DNA from: Streptomyces tuirus
GTDB lineage: Bacteria > Actinomycetota > Actinomycetes > Streptomycetales > Streptomycetaceae
NCBI GenBank assembly: GCA_018195615.1
Contig: JAGTPG010000002.1
Coordinates: 2,918,501-2,982,500, forward strand
Length of the DNA stretch: 64,000 nt
Direction: 5' to 3'
Shown: positions 1 through 7,488 of the stretch, in pieces
How the letters are laid out: the number at the start of each line of letters is the position of its first letter
Position numbering within the stretch: the stretch's first letter is position 1
Notes under the pieces: model-generated
What the model saw: only the letters and a program-made list of their open reading frames with translations
What the model was told of the DNA's origin: nothing
Databases searched by the model: none
Translations under genes and position numbers: made by a program

Positions 1-1
1 C

Positions 2-1138
2 TTCGCGACCACCGAGTTCGTCCTGCCGCACACGGCGCTCGCCGCGTACAACGGCACCGAGATCGGCAAGTACCACGTGGGCATCGGCCAGCAGGCGATG
101 AGTGTCCCGGCCGCCGACGAGGACATCGTGACCATGGGTGCGGCCGCCGCCGCGCCGATCGTCTCCCGGCACGGCACCGACCGGATCCGCACGGTGGTGT
201 TCGCGACGGAGTCCTCGATCGACCAGGCCAAGTCGGCCGGTGTGTACGTGCACTCACTCCTCGGCATGCCGTCGGCGACCCGGGTGGTCGAACTGAAGCA
301 GGCCTGCTACGGGGCGACGGCGGCCCTGCAGTTCGCCCTCGGCCTGGTCCGCCGTGATCCCGCGCAGCAGGTCCTCGTGATCGCGAGTGACGTCTCCAAG
401 TACGACCTCGACAGCCCGGGTGAGGCGACCCAGGGGGCGGCGGCGGTGGCCATGCTGGTCGGCGCGGAACCGGCCCTGGTGCGCATCGAGGAACCGTCGG
501 GCCTGTTCACCGCCGACGTCATGGACTTCTGGCGGCCGAACTACCGGGAGACCGCGCTGGTCGACGGACAGGAGTCCATCACGGCGTATCTCCAGGCGGT
601 CCAGGGCGCCTGGAAGGACTACCAGGAGCAGGGCGGCCGCGGCCTGGAGTCGTTCGACGCGTTCTGCTACCACCAGCCGTTCACGAAGATGGCCTACAAG
701 GCGCACCGGCACCTGCTGAACTGCTGCGGTCACGTCATCGACGAGGCGCAGATCGCCCGGGCCATCGGGCAGACCACCGCCTACAACCGGGTCGTCGGAA
801 ACAGCTACACCGCGTCGCTGTACCTGGCCCTCGCCGCGCTGCTCGACGATGCGGGCGACCTGTCCGGCCGGTCCGTCGGGTTCCTCAGCTACGGCTCCGG
901 CAGCGTCGCCGAGTTCTTCGCCGGGACCGTCGTGCCCGGTTACCAGGCGCACCTGCGGACCGCGGCGCACCGGCAGGCGATCTCCCGGCGGCAGCCGGTC
1001 GACTACGCCCGGTACCGCGAACTGCACGGCCTTTCCTTCCCACCCGACGGCGCCGACCACCCCACCCCGCCGCAGACCACCGGACCCTTCCGGCTCTCCG
1101 GCCTCCGCGACCACAAGCGCGTCTACGAGCGGCGCTAG
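2..1138 (+). CDS. mvaS: Hydroxymethylglutaryl-CoA synthase (5' end outside window)
   Basis: Condenses acetoacetyl-CoA with acetyl-CoA to HMG-CoA, the committing step of the mevalonate pathway in the cytoplasm. The frame is open from base 2 (FATTEFVLPHTALAAYNGTE), so about ten N-terminal residues are missing from the window; a GTG at 77 is internal. Visible catalytic regions are the Glu of VVFATESSIDQAK, the nucleophilic Cys of ELKQACYGATAAL and the His of FCYHQPFTKMAYKAHRHL. The sequence resembles, from memory, MvaS of Streptomyces sp. CL190 throughout. The next gene begins 51 bases downstream on the same strand. In Streptomyces a mevalonate operon is an accessory pathway, usually dedicated to a prenylated secondary metabolite, here plausibly the phenazine encoded alongside. 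Confidence 0.96.
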   Translation, partial: FATTEFVLPHTALAAYNGTEIGKYHVGIGQQAMSVPAADEDIVTMGAAAAAPIVSRHGTDRIRTVVFATESSIDQAKSAGVYVHSLLGMPSATRVVELKQACYGATAALQFALGLVRRDPAQQVLVIASDVSKYDLDSPGEATQGAAAVAMLVGAEPALVRIEEPSGLFTADVMDFWRPNYRETALVDGQESITAYLQAVQGAWKDYQEQGGRGLESFDAFCYHQPFTKMAYKAHRHLLNCCGHVIDEAQIARAIGQTTAYNRVVGNSYTASLYLALAALLDDAGDLSGRSVGFLSYGSGSVAEFFAGTVVPGYQAHLRTAAHRQAISRRQPVDYARYRELHGLSFPPDGADHPTPPQTTGPFRLSGLRDHKRVYERR

Positions 1139-1189
1139 GTGCCCACCTCCGTCCGTCCGATCCAACGTCTACGAGGGGGGTTCAGGCGC

Positions 1190-2175
1190 ATGACCGACGG
1201 CGGCTTGTCCTACGGAATCCTCGGTACGGGTGCCTACGTGCCGGAACGGGTCGTGTCCAATGACGAGGTCGGGGCGCCGGCCGGGGTCGACGACGCCTGG
1301 ATCACCCGCAAGACCGGGATCCGGGAGCGGCGCTGGGCGGCACCCGGCCAGGCGACCTCGGACCTGGCCGTGGCCGCGGGGCGGGCCGCGCTGGAGTCGG
1401 CCGGCCTCAGCGCCGGCCGGCTCTCGGCGATCGTGGTGGCCACCTCCACGCCGGACCGGCCGCAGCCGCCCACGGCGGCCTATGTGCAGCAGCGCCTGGG
1501 CGCGACGGACGCGGCGGCGTTCGACGTCAACGCCGTGTGTTCGGGCAGTCTGTTCGCGCTCGCCGCGGTCGAGAGCGTGCTCGCGCGGCGGGGCGGTCCG
1601 GCGCTGGTCATCGGTGCGGATGTGTACTCGCGCATCCTGGACCCGGCCGATCGCAGGACCGTCGTGCTGTTCGGGGACGGCGCCGGCGCGCTGGTGCTGG
1701 GAGCGGGCCGGGGTTCGCGCGTCCGGCATCTCGCGCTGCACACGTTCGGCGAACTGGCGGGCCTCATCGAGGTGCCCGCGGGTGGCAGCCGGCTGCCCTG
1801 CGACGGGGCCGCCCTCGATGCCGGGCTGCAGTACTTCACGATGGACGGGCGCGAGGTGCGCCGCTTCGTCGAGGATCGACTGCCGCAGCTGGTCAAGCAG
1901 TTCCTCCACGAGGCGGGTGTCGCACCCGACGACATCCGCCACTTCGTCCCGCACCAGGCCAACGGTGTCATGCTCGACTCCGTCGTCGCGGACCTGGCGC
2001 TCCCCGTGCCACCACACATCTGACGCTCGATCACTACGGCAACACGGGGGCCGCCTCCGTCCCCCTCACCCTGGACGCGGCCGCCCGCGCCGGCCGGTTC
2101 CACCCTGGCGACCTGATCCTCCTGGCCGGTTTCGGCGGTGGCATGTCGGCGGGTCTGGCGCTGGTCGAGTGGTGA
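1190..2175 (+). CDS. nphT7: Acetoacetyl-CoA synthase, NphT7-like KAS III (frame broken near 2006)
   Basis: Predicted to condense malonyl-CoA with acetyl-CoA to acetoacetyl-CoA, feeding the HMG-CoA synthase just upstream. It has the KAS III fold with active Cys in DVNAVCSGSLFAL, His in HFVPHQANGVML and Asn in DHYGNTGAAS. The reading frame stops at 2023, but the missing C-terminal part (from the Asn motif to LAGFGGGM and a final ALVEW) continues in the next frame to 2175. A C run at about 2003-2006 appears one base short. With that base restored the protein is 328 residues, close to the family length. The ATG at 1190 follows a GAGGGGGG ribosome-binding site. The pairing of an NphT7-type gene with mevalonate genes is known from Streptomyces sp. 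CL190. A housekeeping FabH role is unlikely, since a true fabH lies at 59331. Confidence 0.9.
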
Positions 2176-2193
2176 AGGGCCGCCCTCGCTCGG

Positions 2194-2376
2194 TCAGTGC
2201 CGGCGCTGCAGAGCGATCTCCGTGAGTTCCTCTATGTCGAATTCCGAGCGGCCCGGGGTGCCGTAGCGGGTTATCTTTCCCCGGCTGACCCACTTGCGGA
2301 TGGTCGCTTCGGAGACGCCCGCCGCGAGGGCGGCCACCTTCGTCGGGACGAGCTTGTGGCGAGGCGGTCTGTTCAT
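2194..2376 (-). CDS. Small helix-turn-helix DNA-binding protein (MerR/excisionase type)
   Basis: A 60-residue basic protein with a single winged-helix/MerR-like motif at about residues 10-45 (TKVAALAAGVSEATIRKW, then a TRYG wing). It has no effector domain, so it resembles excisionases or small partner DNA-binders. The ATG at 2376 overlaps the stop of the upstream zinc-ribbon gene as ATGA, implying translational coupling. It is the last gene of the minus-strand run and ends 18 bases from the convergent NphT7-like gene. Pairs of an OvmZ-like zinc protein with a short HTH protein recur in Streptomyces genomes. Its function and target are unknown; an excisionase role is possible, but no integrase is visible. 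Confidence 0.8.
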   Translation of the reverse strand: MNRPPRHKLVPTKVAALAAGVSEATIRKWVSRGKITRYGTPGRSEFDIEELTEIALQRRH

Positions 2377-3002
2377 GCTACGGCGTCCTTCCGTTGCCCG
2401 TTCATGAGATGCCGCAGGACGAGCCATTCACGCATCTCCCACGAATGTCCTGACGAACAGCTGATGCTGCGCTTTCCCTGGTTTCCGGTGTTCTTCGGCG
2501 ACGCGTCGATGGTGCCCGTGCAGCCGTCCACCACGCACGTCCCGGCGGGCGGTCCGTGCTCACCCGAGTCCGGCTCGAGAGCTCGCGCCAGCCCGGTGTG
2601 CAGCCGGTCGATCTCGTCGGCGAGGTCGGCGGCCGGGGGCTGGGCCACCAGCCACTCCAGGTGGCGCAGCAGGAAGCCGGCCAGGTGCGGCACGGAGCGC
2701 CGCGGGGCGGCGGTCGCGCGTTCCGCCACGACGATGTCCGCCCAGGACCCCAGGACGGCCGGCACGTCGCTGCGGGCATCGAGGGCCGAGACGTTCAGGT
2801 AATCCCTCCTGCGACTTCCCGATATCTTCGTCGGATTCCTGCGTCCGGGTGCCGGCAGCACGTCGTGCAGGCATTCCTGGTGAAGCTCCGGCAGCGTGCG
2901 CAGTTGTCGGTGCAGCTGCCTGACACAGGGGACGCAGAGAACGGCCCCGGTGGCGACCCGGATTTCCTGCGCGTGCTTCCTTGGACACGGGTAAAACTCC
3001 AT
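2373..3002 (-). CDS. OvmZ-like double zinc-ribbon protein
   Basis: A 209-residue protein of unknown function. It has an N-terminal Cys cluster (CPRKH at residues 6-10 and CVPC around 23-26) and a C-terminal zinc-ribbon (CVVDGC near 155, then ISCSSGHSW). A helical middle contains SGSRRRDYLN and a Leu/Ala-rich stretch. It resembles the OvmZ protein annotated beside the oleandomycin cluster; that naming is from memory and gives no function. The stop codon of the sheath gene upstream sits in the ribosome-binding site (TAAGGAGA) nine bases before this ATG, and the next gene overlaps by ATGA. The three genes are therefore expressed as one unit. A nucleic-acid-binding or adaptor role is a guess. Confidence 0.75.
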   Translation of the reverse strand: MEFYPCPRKHAQEIRVATGAVLCVPCVRQLHRQLRTLPELHQECLHDVLPAPGRRNPTKISGSRRRDYLNVSALDARSDVPAVLGSWADIVVAERATAAPRRSVPHLAGFLLRHLEWLVAQPPAADLADEIDRLHTGLARALEPDSGEHGPPAGTCVVDGCTGTIDASPKNTGNQGKRSISCSSGHSWEMREWLVLRHLMNGQRKDAVA

Positions 3003-3011
3003 GCGATCTCC

Positions 3012-4123
3012 TTATGCCGGTGTGTGTCCGATGGGTTGCTGGACGCGGAAGTCGATGAACTCGGCAGGCCGCACGGCGGCCAGGCCTACGTCGAGGTTCA
3101 CCCGGCCCCGCGCCATGCCCTCGGGAGTGTTGTTGCGGTCGTCGCACACGACGCGGAAGGCCTCGTCGGCGGTCCAGCCGTGCAGTGCTCCCTGACGCCA
3201 CAGGTCGGTCAGGAACGTCGTCGCGGACCGGCGGATCAGAGCCCGCGCCCGGTCGGGGTCCGGCTCGGTGGTGGTCCACCGGGTTCCCCGTTCGAGTGAG
3301 GCGCGGGCGTGACTCACCAGGCGGCGCACGCCGAGCTGCGTCCAGTCGGGTTCGAGGGACAGGGTGCGGGCGTCCGACACCCAGATGCTCCGCTCCGGAA
3401 AGGCCCGTGGACGCAGGCAGTTCACGCCCCGCCCGGCGAGCAGCTCCCGCTCCTCGTAGGTCAGTTCCCGCTCGTGTTCGAGCACCCCCACCAACGCGCT
3501 CACCGGCGCGGTGTGCACGCCCTGTTCGGCGTCGACGCGTCCGCACAGCCCGGACACGTGCCCGGTGGCCGGCACCAGACGTCTGCTCCCGTCGGAGTCG
3601 GTCACGGTGAGCCACGGGTAGTAGACGGCGGCGAACCGGGCGTCGGGTTCCGGCAGGTCGAACGGTCTGCTCGGCACGTCGGCGGGGGCCAGACCGACTC
3701 GGGTGTGCAGCAGGGCGATCCGGTCGCCCGTGCGGCCGCAGTGCGCCGCGATCGCCTGTGCGATCGGGTGCGCTTCCCGCTCCACCCGCCACAGGTCCGG
3801 CGCCACCACGAGGGTGATCTCCGGGATGCGCTCCAGGCCGGCGAGAGCGGACCGGTAGGCGGCGATGCGGTCGTGCTGATGCGCCGTTCCGAGGATCCAG
3901 ACCCCGCCCCTCCGTTGCGGAAGTGGCCGAGGACGGCATCGCGGACGAAGGAGGGAGGAGCCTCGCCGCCGGCCCGTGCCGGCGCGAGGATCCCGTTGAG
4001 TTCACGTGGGTTGCGGACGAAGACCGGCTGGACGGGGAGGTTCGGGGCGTCGCCGACGAACGCGGTCACCGAGGTGCTCACCCGGTGGACGGTGCACAGG
4101 CCGTTCGACTGCTCTGTGGACAT
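3012..4123 (-). CDS. Solitary contractile-injection/phage tail-sheath-like protein (frame broken near 3908)
   Basis: Restored length is about 370 residues; sheath proteins usually run 450-550. The N-terminal frame gives TSVTAFVG and VRDAVLGHFRNGG. After one missing G near 3905-3912, the second frame gives VWILGTAHQHD, PEITLVVAPDL, GDRIALL, YYPWLTVTD, ATGHVSGLCGRVDAEQGVHTAP, RGVNCLRP, ARTLS, LERGTRW, TFLTDLWRQGAL, EAFRVVCDDRNNTPE and VRPAEFIDF. These are the conserved landmarks of the sheath core and C-terminal domain. The N-terminal PGVYVEE linker strand of polymerising sheaths is missing, as is any large surface insertion. No tube, baseplate, spike or AAA ATPase gene is nearby. It follows the phenazine methyltransferase by 52 bases with a GGAG ribosome-binding site, and is coupled to the OvmZ-like gene. 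It may be an adapted sheath or a relic; assembly into a tail is doubtful. Confidence 0.82.
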
Positions 4124-4175
4124 GCGGACTCCTCGATCACGACGGGCGGACGGGCGAGCCGGTCAGGGCCTCACC

Positions 4176-5198
4176 TCACCTCCGGGGCGTCAGCACCAGC
4201 GCCGTGGCCTCCATGGGCAGCCGGACCAGTCGCTCGACGGAGAGCTCGGACCGCTCGGTCAGTGCGCGGTACTCGCCGAGGGTGCGCTGGTGGCCGCCGT
4301 TGACGACCATCAGGTGCAGGTCCCACAGCGGGGCCAGCAGACCGTCCTGCCCGTCCTGGACGACCAGCTCGATGACCACGAGCCGGGAATGCTCCGCCAT
4401 GGCCCCGCGCACGCGCTTGAGCAGGCGGACGCAGTCGTCGTCCGACCAGTCGCCGAGGACCCGGGACAGCAGGTAGGTGTCCGCGCCCTCGGGAAGCGGG
4501 CTGGTGAACATGTCACCGGCGACGAGTGTGGCCCGGTCGGTGCCCGTGGTGCGCTCCAGATGGGCGCGGGCGATGGGCAGGGTGTGCTCCAGGTCGAGCA
4601 GGGTGCCCCGGGCTTCGGGCGCCGCGCTCAGCACCGTGGCGAGCAGCTGGCCGCTGCCGCCGGCGATGTCGACCACGTGCCGGTCCGCGTGGAAGTCGAT
4701 CTCCTTGGGGACCGCGTCGAAGGCGAAGTTGTTCGCCTGTGCCTGCATGGCGCGCTGGAAGCGTGCGGCGGCGTCGGCGTCGTCGTGCAGGTAGGAGACG
4801 AGCGACTGCCCGTAGGCCTTCTCGAACCCGGGTGTGCCGGTGCGGAAGGTCTCACTGGCGTGTCCCCACGCCTGGTAGAACTCCTCGCCGTACAGCAGGC
4901 ACACGTCGCGCAGCGAGCCGGGCCGGTCCCGCAGCAGGTCGCCCACCGCGGTGTTGCGGTAGCCACCGTCGGGGTCCTCCTCGAACACGCCGAGGCGTAC
5001 GAGCAGCCGCAGCAGGCGCCGGACGGCGCCCTCGTCCGCGCCGGCGGCCCGGGCCAGGTCCGGTACGCCGGTGTGCCCTTCCGCCAGGAGGTCGGGCAGG
5101 CCGAGCTTGGCCGCCGCGTACACGGACTGGGTGTGCCAGGCGGCGGTGATCAGGTTGATGGCGGTGCGGGACGCCGGAGGGGCGGTCTCTGGGCTCAT
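4176..5198 (-). CDS. SAM-dependent O/N-methyltransferase, PhzM class
   Basis: A 340-residue class I methyltransferase of the plant-caffeate/PhzM type. An N-terminal dimerisation winged helix (residues 12-95, VYAAAKLGLPDLLAEG) is followed by a Rossmann domain with the SAM motif VVDIAGGSGQLL near residue 178 and DLEHTLPIARAHLE. A C-terminal YLLSRVLGDWSDDDC leads to NGGHQRTLGEY. It follows the second phzB by 65 bases in the phenazine run. By position it probably methylates a phenazine nitrogen or hydroxyl/carboxyl group, like PhzM or the methyltransferases of endophenazine clusters; substrate and atom cannot be told from sequence. The gene is intact, unlike most of its neighbours. Confidence 0.88.
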   Translation of the reverse strand: MSPETAPPASRTAINLITAAWHTQSVYAAAKLGLPDLLAEGHTGVPDLARAAGADEGAVRRLLRLLVRLGVFEEDPDGGYRNTAVGDLLRDRPGSLRDVCLLYGEEFYQAWGHASETFRTGTPGFEKAYGQSLVSYLHDDADAAARFQRAMQAQANNFAFDAVPKEIDFHADRHVVDIAGGSGQLLATVLSAAPEARGTLLDLEHTLPIARAHLERTTGTDRATLVAGDMFTSPLPEGADTYLLSRVLGDWSDDDCVRLLKRVRGAMAEHSRLVVIELVVQDGQDGLLAPLWDLHLMVVNGGHQRTLGEYRALTERSELSVERLVRLPMEATALVLTPRR

Positions 5199-5263
5199 GG
5201 CCGGTCTCTTCCTTCGGGTCGGTCGGGGCGGTGGTGTCTGAGGGGCAGGCCGGGAGGGGATCG

Positions 5264-5766
5264 TCAGGAGGGGATCCAGTCCCGCTGGATGTGCGGTGTC
5301 TCGATGCTCAGGGCGCGCATGTGCTCGATCGGGTTGGTGTACTCGCGGCTGGAGACGATCAGTCCGTCGTCGAGCGTGAAGCCGTGGATGAAGTGGTTCC
5401 GGTAACGGCCCTCGGATAGCCGGGGAACCGGATCGTTCCCTCGCCGTCGCACTCGACCCAGATGACGGCCGGGTCCTGCGTCTCGTAGAGGTGCACGCCG
5501 GTCCACTGCCAGTCGGGCAGCACCTCCAGCGAGAGCTCGCCGTGCCGCCTCAGCTTCTGGCGGCCCTTGACGACGATGGGCCGGCCGATGTCGGTGTAGA
5601 AGAGGGAGGCGGTGCCGTCCTCGGTGTAGAGGGTGTACCGGCGCAGCCGGGCTTCGGGGCCCGTCTCCATGTACTGCTCGACGGCCCGGCGGTTGCGGGC
5701 GCGGAGGTCGTGGTGGTCGGTGAACACCGGTGCGGTGACGCCCGGTTGCGACTGCGGCGTGATCAT
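5264..5766 (-). CDS. phzB: Phenazine biosynthesis protein PhzA/PhzB, second copy (frame broken near 5415)
   Basis: A 167-residue small dimeric protein of the nuclear-transport-factor-2 fold. PhzA/B proteins help condense two molecules of the PhzF product into the tricyclic phenazine scaffold. Landmarks are NRRAVEQYMETG, RYTLYTEDGTASLFYTD, LPDWQWTGVHLYETQDP, WVECDGEG and, in the next frame, GRYRNHFIHGFTLDDGLIV. One G is missing near 5415 in the codon pair that should read PEG; the same motif is intact in the first copy at 11432-11920. The two copies flank the core genes, whereas in Pseudomonas phzA and phzB are adjacent. Sequence divergence is considerable, so a heteromeric or specialised role is possible. 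Confidence 0.92.
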
Positions 5767-5840
5767 GACATCTCCCGGTCGGTCGGCTGGGCGGGGTTTC
5801 GAGGTGGGGCGGGTGTTTCAGGTGGGGCGGCGCGGTGCCG

Positions 5841-6530
5841 TCACGGCTGGAGTCTGCTGATCTCCCAGCCGAGGTCGGTGCGGTCGTAGCGCAGCCGTTC
5901 GTGCAGCCGGTCGGTGCCGTTGGCCCAGAACTCCACGGACGCCGGTTCGAGCCGGTAGGCCACGTACGACTCGGGGCGCGGCAGCGGCCGGTTCAGCCCG
6001 CCCAGTTCCAGGGCCCTGGCCCGCAGATCGGCGAACTGGTCGAGATCGTCCAGCGGCCGGCTCTGCCGGGAGGCGTGGCTCATGGCGTGGGTGAAGAGCG
6101 GCCGGGAGGACCACAGGGTCTCCGCCTCGGCCTCGGACAGCAGCCGCACGGGGCCCGCCAGCGTGATCTGCTGGCTGGTCTCCCTCCAGTACAGGACGCC
6201 GGAGGCCCAGGGGTTCTCGGACAGCTCCCTGCCCTTCTGGCTGCCGGCGTGGGTCGTGAAGACGAGCCCGGCGTCCGACACCGAGGTGAACGCCACGATG
6301 CGGGAGGAGCTGCGGCCCTCGGCGTCGGCGGTGGCCAGGGCCAGCGCGCGCGGCTCCCGCACCCCGTGGGCGACGGCGGCCTCCAGCCAGGAGACCAGCA
6401 GGCCCATCGGCTCGGGGGGCGGCGCGAGGAACTCGGGGAAGTCCACCTCGACGGTGCCGGTGAGCGACTCTGACCGGGTGGAGCCCCCGCGGTGGACGGA
6501 GGTCCCGTTCGAGTGGGACGGGTCAGACAT
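5841..6530 (-). CDS. phzG: Phenazine oxidase PhzG (FMN-dependent)
   Basis: A 229-residue flavin oxidase of the pyridoxamine-5'-phosphate-oxidase fold. PhzG oxidises reduced phenazine precursors late in the pathway toward phenazine-1-carboxylate or 1,6-dicarboxylate. Fold landmarks are EPMGLLVSWLEAAV, ALALATADAEGRSSSRIVAF, VFTTHAGSQKGREL, ASGVLYWRETSQQI and a C-terminal VEFWANGTDRLHERLRYDR. The start ATG at 6530 overlaps the end of phzF by eight bases, so translation is probably coupled. The open frame runs on upstream through part of phzF only because a base is missing there, so the start was set by the overlap and by family length. Confidence 0.94.
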   Translation of the reverse strand: MSDPSHSNGTSVHRGGSTRSESLTGTVEVDFPEFLAPPPEPMGLLVSWLEAAVAHGVREPRALALATADAEGRSSSRIVAFTSVSDAGLVFTTHAGSQKGRELSENPWASGVLYWRETSQQITLAGPVRLLSEAEAETLWSSRPLFTHAMSHASRQSRPLDDLDQFADLRARALELGGLNRPLPRPESYVAYRLEPASVEFWANGTDRLHERLRYDRTDLGWEISRLQP

Positions 6531-7358
6531 GGAGCACTCCTTCGATCGAGACGACGCCGTGGCCCGAGACCTCGACGGAGTCGACCCGGCTGCCCTCGCC
6601 GTACACGAGCGCGCCCATGGGAGAGGGGCGGCCGATCTCGACGCCCTGCGTGATCTCGATGCGCTGCCCGTAGGCGCCGTGGCCGTGCCGGGCGAGGTGG
6701 ATGGCGATGGGCCCGGCGGCGGATCCGGTGGCGGCGTCCTCCACGACTCCGTACGCGGGCGAGAACATGCGGTTGCGCCAGGAGCGTCCGGACCCGGCGA
6801 TGCAGTTGGTCGCCATGTCGGGGAAGCGGGCCAGGGCCCGGTGGTCGGGGTCCACCTTCGACAGGGCTTCGACGCTCTCGAAGCCGACGAGGACGTGCCG
6901 GGGGCCGTTGCGGTAGATCTCCACCGGAGCGTCGACTCGCTGACGCCGAGTGCCTCCAGGAGTTCACCGGCGCGGTCGAAGGGCTCCCACACGGGCACCG
7001 GCTGGCGCATGCTCGCCGAGACGACCTTCCCGTCCACACGGTCGAGTTCGAAGGGGATCACGCCCATCGCGGTCTCGATCCGCAGCCGGTCCGCCTCGCC
7101 CCGGCGGCCGAGCGCGATGGCGGTCCCGAGCAGCGGGTGGCCCGCGAAGGGGAGTTCGTTGACCGGGGTGAAGATCCGCACATGGGCGTCCCCGTCCTGC
7201 TGAGGTCTGAGGACGAAGGTGGTCTCGGAGAGGTTCATCTCCCGTGCGATGCGCTGCATCTGCTCGGCGCTCAGGTCGTCGCACTCGAAGAACACCGCGA
7301 CGGGATTGCCGGTGAGGGGCTGTCGCGCGAAAGCGTCGACGACGACGTACTCGTGCAT
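6523..7358 (-). CDS. phzF: Phenazine isomerase PhzF (frame broken near 6935)
   Basis: Isomerises trans-2,3-dihydro-3-hydroxyanthranilate to the reactive ketone that dimerises to the phenazine core. A restored base gives 278 residues, the usual family length. The N-terminal half carries the catalytic Glu at residue 45 (MNLSETTFVL). The diaminopimelate-epimerase-like second half, with VEDAATGSAAGPIAIHL, is in the next frame. A C is missing near 6935, where SESTL should continue into PVEIYRNGPRHVLVGF. The ATG at 7358 follows a GGGAGAA ribosome-binding site. The 130-base gap to phzE contains two strong hairpins. Confidence 0.94.
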
Positions 7359-7401
7359 CTGTTCTCCCACTGGTCGTAAGGGTGTGGGCCTCGCCCGTAC
7401 C

Positions 7402-7471
7402 GCCCGCCGCGGCGTGACGCCGTGGCGGGCGGGCGAGGGGCCGGGCCGGCGCGCGGGGGCGCCGGCCCGGC
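7402..7471 (-). terminator. Two stacked hairpins in the phzE-phzF gap
   Basis: A stem at 7402-7433 (CGCCCGCC arms with an imperfect extension) is followed by a perfect 13-bp stem at 7440-7471 (arm GCCGGGCCGGCGC). They sit just after the phzE stop and before phzF. No U tract follows, so partial termination, RNA processing or 3'-end protection within the operon are all possible. Confidence 0.5.
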
Positions 7472-7488
7472 TGTCCTCGGCGGGCGGA

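Noticed and set aside
2194..4123. An intact prophage or complete contractile injection system
   Set aside because: Only a sheath-like gene is present; no integrase, tube, baseplate, spike, ATPase or attachment site was seen.
3309..5405. Long plus-strand open frame (698 codons) opposite the sheath and methyltransferase
   Set aside because: A mirror of high-GC coding on the other strand; no ribosome-binding site, no recognisable fold, and the minus strand carries clear families.
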